From the NCBI GenBank assembly GCA_023430315.1, contig JAEZAW010000235.1, positions 1-17,125 of the forward strand: DNA of 17,125 nucleotides, given 5' to 3'. The translations under genes were made by a program, and so were the position numbers. Below, one piece after another: positions 13,727 to 17,125 of the stretch (position 1 is its first letter; each line of letters begins with the position of its first letter). The notes under the pieces are model-generated. The model did not search any database and was not told the DNA's origin. It worked only from the letters and a program-made list of their open reading frames with translations. The DNA comes from Pseudomonadota bacterium. GTDB taxonomy: Bacteria > Pseudomonadota > Alphaproteobacteria > Rhizobiales > Hyphomicrobiaceae.

Positions 13727-14392
13727 CTAGCCGAGGCCCGCCTTGGGTCCTTCGAGCGCGATGCCTTCGCGTGCCATGGCCCGCTGCACGACGCCAAGCT
13801 CCGCCATGCGCTGGGTGAACGCCCATAGTCGCGGATAGTGGCTGGTCGGACGTGCCAGACGAAGGCCCCAGCGGCCAACAACGAAGAGATACATATCCGC
13901 CACGCTAAGGCCACTGCCCACCAGATAGCCGGATGGTCCGATCTCCTTCTCGAGCCGCTCGAAAAGCTTCGCAAGGCGTTGCTCGCACATGCGCTGCACC
14001 GATGCGCGCGCCTCCTCAGTATCGGCAAAGCGCTCCGACCGCCAAAGCATCTGGAATGCGGAATGGCCACTCGTGGCCATCAAGGACAGCAGCATCAGCA
14101 GCCGGTCGCGATCCGGATCGCCCCCCGGAGGGGCAATGCGGGCTTCCGGATGCGCCTCGGCAATATGCATGAGCACGGCCAGGCTCTCGACGATCAGCCG
14201 CCCATCCGGCGTCACCAGCGCAGGCACGCTGCCGAGCGGGTTCACCGCAGTATACTCGGGATCATAGTTGCGGCCGCGCTGCAGGACGACCACCTCCCAC
14301 GGGATCGTCTCGCCGGGGTTGCGCTCGGAAATGCTCTCCAAGGCGATGTGGCTGGCGAGCGAGCAAGCACCCGGCAGAGCATAAAGTAGCAT
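13727..14392 (-). CDS. Glutathione S-transferase
   Basis: A 221-residue cytosolic glutathione S-transferase. The N-terminal thioredoxin-like domain starts MLLYALPGACSLASH with Cys10-Ser11 in the beta-class position. The cis-Pro is in GSVPALV, and the glutathione contact Glu-Ser is in RLIVES (residues 69-70). An all-alpha C-terminal domain carries the N-capping motif LSVADMYLF. The ATG at 14392 is chosen because it gives the family-standard N-terminus. An in-frame ATG at 14446, directly after the stop of the aldo/keto reductase gene, would add 18 residues unlike the family. The tight spacing to that gene suggests one transcript. It may conjugate or detoxify electrophiles, substrate unknown. 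Confidence 0.92.
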   Translation of the reverse strand: MLLYALPGACSLASHIALESISERNPGETIPWEVVVLQRGRNYDPEYTAVNPLGSVPALVTPDGRLIVESLAVLMHIAEAHPEARIAPPGGDPDRDRLLMLLSLMATSGHSAFQMLWRSERFADTEEARASVQRMCEQRLAKLFERLEKEIGPSGYLVGSGLSVADMYLFVVGRWGLRLARPTSHYPRLWAFTQRMAELGVVQRAMAREGIALEGPKAGLG

Positions 14393-14446
14393 TTTGCCTG
14401 TCAACAGTCCCGCCTTCTCGCGCTCCAGCCGTATCGAGCACGACAT

Positions 14447-15445
14447 CTAGCGCGGTTCGCCGACGAACGTCTGCTGGATCTCGCGGATGCGCTTGAGGGC
14501 CGCCGGCGAGAGCGGCCCCTTCTCGATTGCGTCGATGGCGCCGGCAACCTGCTCATAGGTCGCGACACCGACCTGCGTTGTCGAGAGCGAGGGCTGCGCC
14601 AGCGCGTAGCGGATGGCGAGCTCGGTCAGGCTTCCCGCGTGCCCCTCATCGACGAGTGGGCGGAAGCGACGCGCGCGCTCGACGTCGCGGACATAGTCCG
14701 AGCCCGAGCCAATCGGCGGCACGACGGCCCAGCCGCGCGGATGGCGTTCCATCTCGCCGCTGAGTGCACCTCCCGCCAGCACGCGAATGCAGATGGAGCC
14801 GATGCCATTCTCCTGTGCCCGCACCATCAGGCGGCGATAGTCCTGCCCGGGATAGTTGGCTGGCAGGGCCTCGACAGGCGATGGGTTGAGCGCGTTCAAG
14901 CAGATCTGCGCCGAGTCCATCACGCCGGCAGCGACCACTTTGTCGACCTCGCTGATATCGCCGAGCGCCGTGAAGCCGAGATAGCGGATCTTGCCGGCAT
15001 TGCGCAGCTTCTGGAAGGCCGGCACGACGTCGCCGAGAACCTGGGCAGCCGTCAGCGTCTCGCCGCTGCCATCAGGTGTCAGCGGATTGTGGAGCTGGTA
15101 GAGATCGACGCTGTCGCGCCCCATGCGCTTGAGGCTTTCCTCCAGCGCGGCATTGATGCTGGCGGCCATGCGGCCGCGATCCGCGCTCGGAATGCGCACC
15201 TTGGTGCCGATGAGCGCCTTGGGCTTGAGCTTCTTCAGAAGCTTGCCGAGGTTGATTTCGGAGACGCCGTCGCCGTAACCGGGTGCTGTGTCGAAGAAGT
15301 TCACGCCATGCTCGAGTGCGAGCGCAGCGGCACGCTCCTGCTCGGCAGCATCGCCCTTCACCATCAACCCGCCGACGGCACCGCAGCCGAAGGTCAATAC
15401 CGATACCTGCTCGCCGGTGCGGCCGAGCGCGCGTTTCTCGATCAT
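14447..15445 (-). CDS. Aldo/keto reductase
   Basis: A 332-residue NAD(P)H-dependent TIM-barrel oxidoreductase. The catalytic tetrad is visible: Asp52 and Tyr57 in FFDTAPGYGDG, Lys82 in IGTKVRI and His119 in DLYQLHNPL. The C-terminal cofactor-binding region contains STTQVGVATYEQV (residues about 295-307), in place of the common IPG form. AGGAGG precedes the ATG. The stop codon abuts a possible ATG for the GST gene downstream, so co-transcription is likely, and the DUF1932 dehydrogenase gene lies 49 bp upstream on the same strand. The substrate is not predictable; it belongs to the broad group that reduces aldehydes or sugars. Confidence 0.93.
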   Translation of the reverse strand: MIEKRALGRTGEQVSVLTFGCGAVGGLMVKGDAAEQERAAALALEHGVNFFDTAPGYGDGVSEINLGKLLKKLKPKALIGTKVRIPSADRGRMAASINAALEESLKRMGRDSVDLYQLHNPLTPDGSGETLTAAQVLGDVVPAFQKLRNAGKIRYLGFTALGDISEVDKVVAAGVMDSAQICLNALNPSPVEALPANYPGQDYRRLMVRAQENGIGSICIRVLAGGALSGEMERHPRGWAVVPPIGSGSDYVRDVERARRFRPLVDEGHAGSLTELAIRYALAQPSLSTTQVGVATYEQVAGAIDAIEKGPLSPAALKRIREIQQTFVGEPR

Positions 15446-15494
15446 GGCTTCCTCCTGATATCGCGGCGGCTCTTAAGGCCGGCTTGTGTCCCAC

Positions 15495-16334
15495 TCACTT
15501 CTTGAAGAACTGCTCGAGCGTCGTGACGTCCTTCTTGGGGCCGTCCTGATCGGCGGCGATCTCGCGATAGAGATCGGCAATGCCATTGTAGATGGCGGCG
15601 GTGGACTTGCGCCCGCTCTGCTCAGCAATCTCCTCCATCTCGCCGACAAAGCGGTAGGCCTTCACGAACATGTCCGGCACCGACCAGCTGATGCTCTTCA
15701 GCGTGTTCGGCTGGCTGCGCTGCAGCTCTTCGAGCAGCGCTTCCTTGGCACCGTACTTGTCGGCCATCAGGATGGAGGCCGTAGCCAGCGCGGTCAGGCC
15801 TTTGCCGATGGCGGCGTAGGACATCTTGAGCGCGGAAGCCGCGCCGATCGGGCCATCCACCATCTTCACTTCGAGGCCGCCCTTGGCGAGCGATGCCACG
15901 CGGTCCCCTGGAATAGCGGAGAAGAAGTAGACGGTATTGCGCGTGTCGGGACGTGGGGGCGGCCCGATGATGCCGCCATCGGAGAACGTGCATCCCGTCG
16001 GTGCGATCACCGCAGCGACCTGCTCGACCTTGCTCGAGCTGACGGCATTCATATCGGCGTAGAGCGGCTTGTTCTTCGAAGCCTTGAGTGTTGGCGCGAG
16101 CTGCTCGGCAAGAGCCAGCGCATCGCTCGGCGGCACGATCGATAGGATGATATCGGCAGCGGCGATGCCCGCGAGGTCGACGCCACGCATGCCGGCCTTC
16201 TCGGCCCGTGCCCGGCTCGCGCTGCTGCGCCCTTCGAGCCAGGTCACCACATCGACGCCGTTGCCGGTCAGCCGTGCGGCCGTACCAGCACCCATGGCGC
16301 CCTGGGCAATAATGGCCACGGTTGTCTTCGTCAT
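15495..16334 (-). CDS. 6PGDH-like NAD(P)-dependent dehydrogenase with DUF1932 domain
   Basis: A 279-residue protein of the beta-hydroxyacid dehydrogenase superfamily. An N-terminal Rossmann domain begins TTVAIIAQGAMGAGTAARL, with the first Gly of the usual GxGxMG motif replaced by Ala. A C-terminal DUF1932 helical domain has Lys170 in GAASALKMSYAA at the family's catalytic Lys position, but the Asn usually seen four residues on is Ala. The ATG at 16334 is chosen because GGGAG lies eight bases upstream; an in-frame GTG at 16343 is less likely. It heads a likely operon with the aldo/keto reductase and GST genes. Oxidation of a small hydroxyacid is the general expectation; the substrate is unknown. 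Confidence 0.88.
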   Translation of the reverse strand: MTKTTVAIIAQGAMGAGTAARLTGNGVDVVTWLEGRSSASRARAEKAGMRGVDLAGIAAADIILSIVPPSDALALAEQLAPTLKASKNKPLYADMNAVSSSKVEQVAAVIAPTGCTFSDGGIIGPPPRPDTRNTVYFFSAIPGDRVASLAKGGLEVKMVDGPIGAASALKMSYAAIGKGLTALATASILMADKYGAKEALLEELQRSQPNTLKSISWSVPDMFVKAYRFVGEMEEIAEQSGRKSTAAIYNGIADLYREIAADQDGPKKDVTTLEQFFKK

Positions 16335-16385
16335 CGCTTCCACTCCCTTGTCATAGGGCGTGGCGCGTGACGCACCGACGCCGCC

Positions 16386-17125
16386 TTATTCGCTGGCCAG
16401 CTTGACGCCTCGGCGCCCCGCCAGGTCCTGGATGAACTGCCACGCAACGCGGCCCGAACGGCCACCTCGCGTCATCGCCCATTCGCGCGCCTCGGCGATC
16501 AACTCGGCATCGCTGATCTTGATGCCGTGATGCGCCGCATAGCTGCGCACCATGTCGAAATACTGATCCTGGCTGCCGTTATGGAAGCCGAGCCACAGCC
16601 CGAACCGGTCGGAGAGCGATACCTTCTCCTCCACGGCCTCGGACGGATTGATCGCCGTCGAGCGCTCGTTCTCCATCATGTCACGCGGCATGAGGTGACG
16701 GCGGTTCGACGTCGCATAGAAGAGCACGTTCTGAGGGCGTCCTTCAATGCCGCCCTCCAACACGGCCTTGAGCGACTTGTAGCTCGTATCGTCGTGATCG
16801 AAGGAAAGGTCGTCGCAGAAGACGATGAAACGGTGGGCACTGCCGCGCATGTAGCCAAGGCAGATGGGCAGCGAGTCGATGTCCTCGCGATGGATCTCGA
16901 CGAGCTTCAGGCCACCCTTGGCCCCGGACTTCGCCATCTCCTTGGAAACCTCGGCGTGCGCCGCTTTGACGAGCGAGGACTTGCCCATACCGCGAGCACC
17001 CCACAGCAGGGCGTTGTTGGCGGGCAGGCCCTTGGAAAAGCGCCGCGTGTTCTCCAGAAGCTGGTCAGAGGCCATCTCGATGCCCTTGAGGAGCGACAGC
17101 GGCTGGCGATTCACGTGGGGCACGG
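16386..17125 (-). CDS. DUF815 AAA+ ATPase, N-terminus cut by window edge
   Basis: About 246 C-terminal residues of a DUF815-family P-loop ATPase of the AAA+ group. The frame stays open to the window end, and full family members carry about 30-50 more residues at the N-terminus, so the GTG near 17123 is not taken as a start. Walker A is GARGMGKSSLVKA, Walker B FIVFCDDLSF, then a sensor-like VLFYATSNRRHLMPRDM and an arginine-rich SLSDRFGLWLGF. The protein ends RRGVKLASE. Its cellular role has not been established. It lies 51 bp upstream of the DUF1932 dehydrogenase gene on the same strand and may lead that run. Confidence 0.93.
   Translation of the reverse strand, partial: VPHVNRQPLSLLKGIEMASDQLLENTRRFSKGLPANNALLWGARGMGKSSLVKAAHAEVSKEMAKSGAKGGLKLVEIHREDIDSLPICLGYMRGSAHRFIVFCDDLSFDHDDTSYKSLKAVLEGGIEGRPQNVLFYATSNRRHLMPRDMMENERSTAINPSEAVEEKVSLSDRFGLWLGFHNGSQDQYFDMVRSYAAHHGIKISDAELIAEAREWAMTRGGRSGRVAWQFIQDLAGRRGVKLASE

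Overview
The window is GC-rich and densely packed, with short intergenic gaps and no rRNA, tRNA, transposase or CRISPR array that I can see. Gene content and protein sequence point to an alphaproteobacterium, most likely of the order Hyphomicrobiales (Rhizobiales). The clues are a CGFS glutaredoxin and BolA of the alphaproteobacterial type, a stand-alone tandem PqiA protein, a DUF815 ATPase, an EcfG-type promoter and a GC-rich hairpin repeat of the kind common in that order. Genus cannot be decided from the sequence.

Left part (1-4989), accessory in character. It begins with the N-terminal part of a secreted Gly-rich protein (minus strand, cut by the window edge). Next come a Tat-exported alpha/beta hydrolase, a flavin reductase-like protein and a CGNR zinc-finger regulator, all on the minus strand. 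The regulator is divergent from a plus-strand pair encoding an HLD-II haloalkane dehalogenase with its full catalytic set and an amidase-signature hydrolase. A 9-bp perfect inverted repeat lies over the divergent promoter. The layout looks like a small regulated catabolic module.

Middle part (5055-11904), mostly core. It holds guaA (minus), a small Gly/Ala-rich membrane-type protein (minus), a peptidoglycan-binding-like anchored protein (plus), a 96-residue hypothetical (plus) and ndk (plus) with a recognisable promoter. A strong hairpin terminator separates ndk from a convergent HSL-type esterase. A two-domain PqiA protein and the CGFS glutaredoxin grxD follow on the minus strand.

Insert (11905-13337), on the opposite strand and lying between grxD and bolA, which are usually adjacent in this group. 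It carries a small charged protein behind an EcfG-like (general stress) promoter, and an ArsR regulator overlapping an SRPBCC/AHSA1 protein behind a promoter with two tandem operator-like sites. The far side of bolA carries a 116-bp palindromic repeat made of two inverted hairpins.

Right part (13727-17125), minus strand. It reads as a run of a DUF815 AAA+ ATPase (cut by the window edge), a 6PGDH-like dehydrogenase with a DUF1932 tail, an aldo/keto reductase and a glutathione S-transferase. The last three are probably co-transcribed.

The best candidates for something not yet described are the CGNR/dehalogenase/amidase module with its operator, the stress-promoter small protein and autoregulated ArsR-SRPBCC pair inserted between bolA and grxD, and the direct repeats upstream of the first hydrolase. 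I found no clear defence or mobile system.
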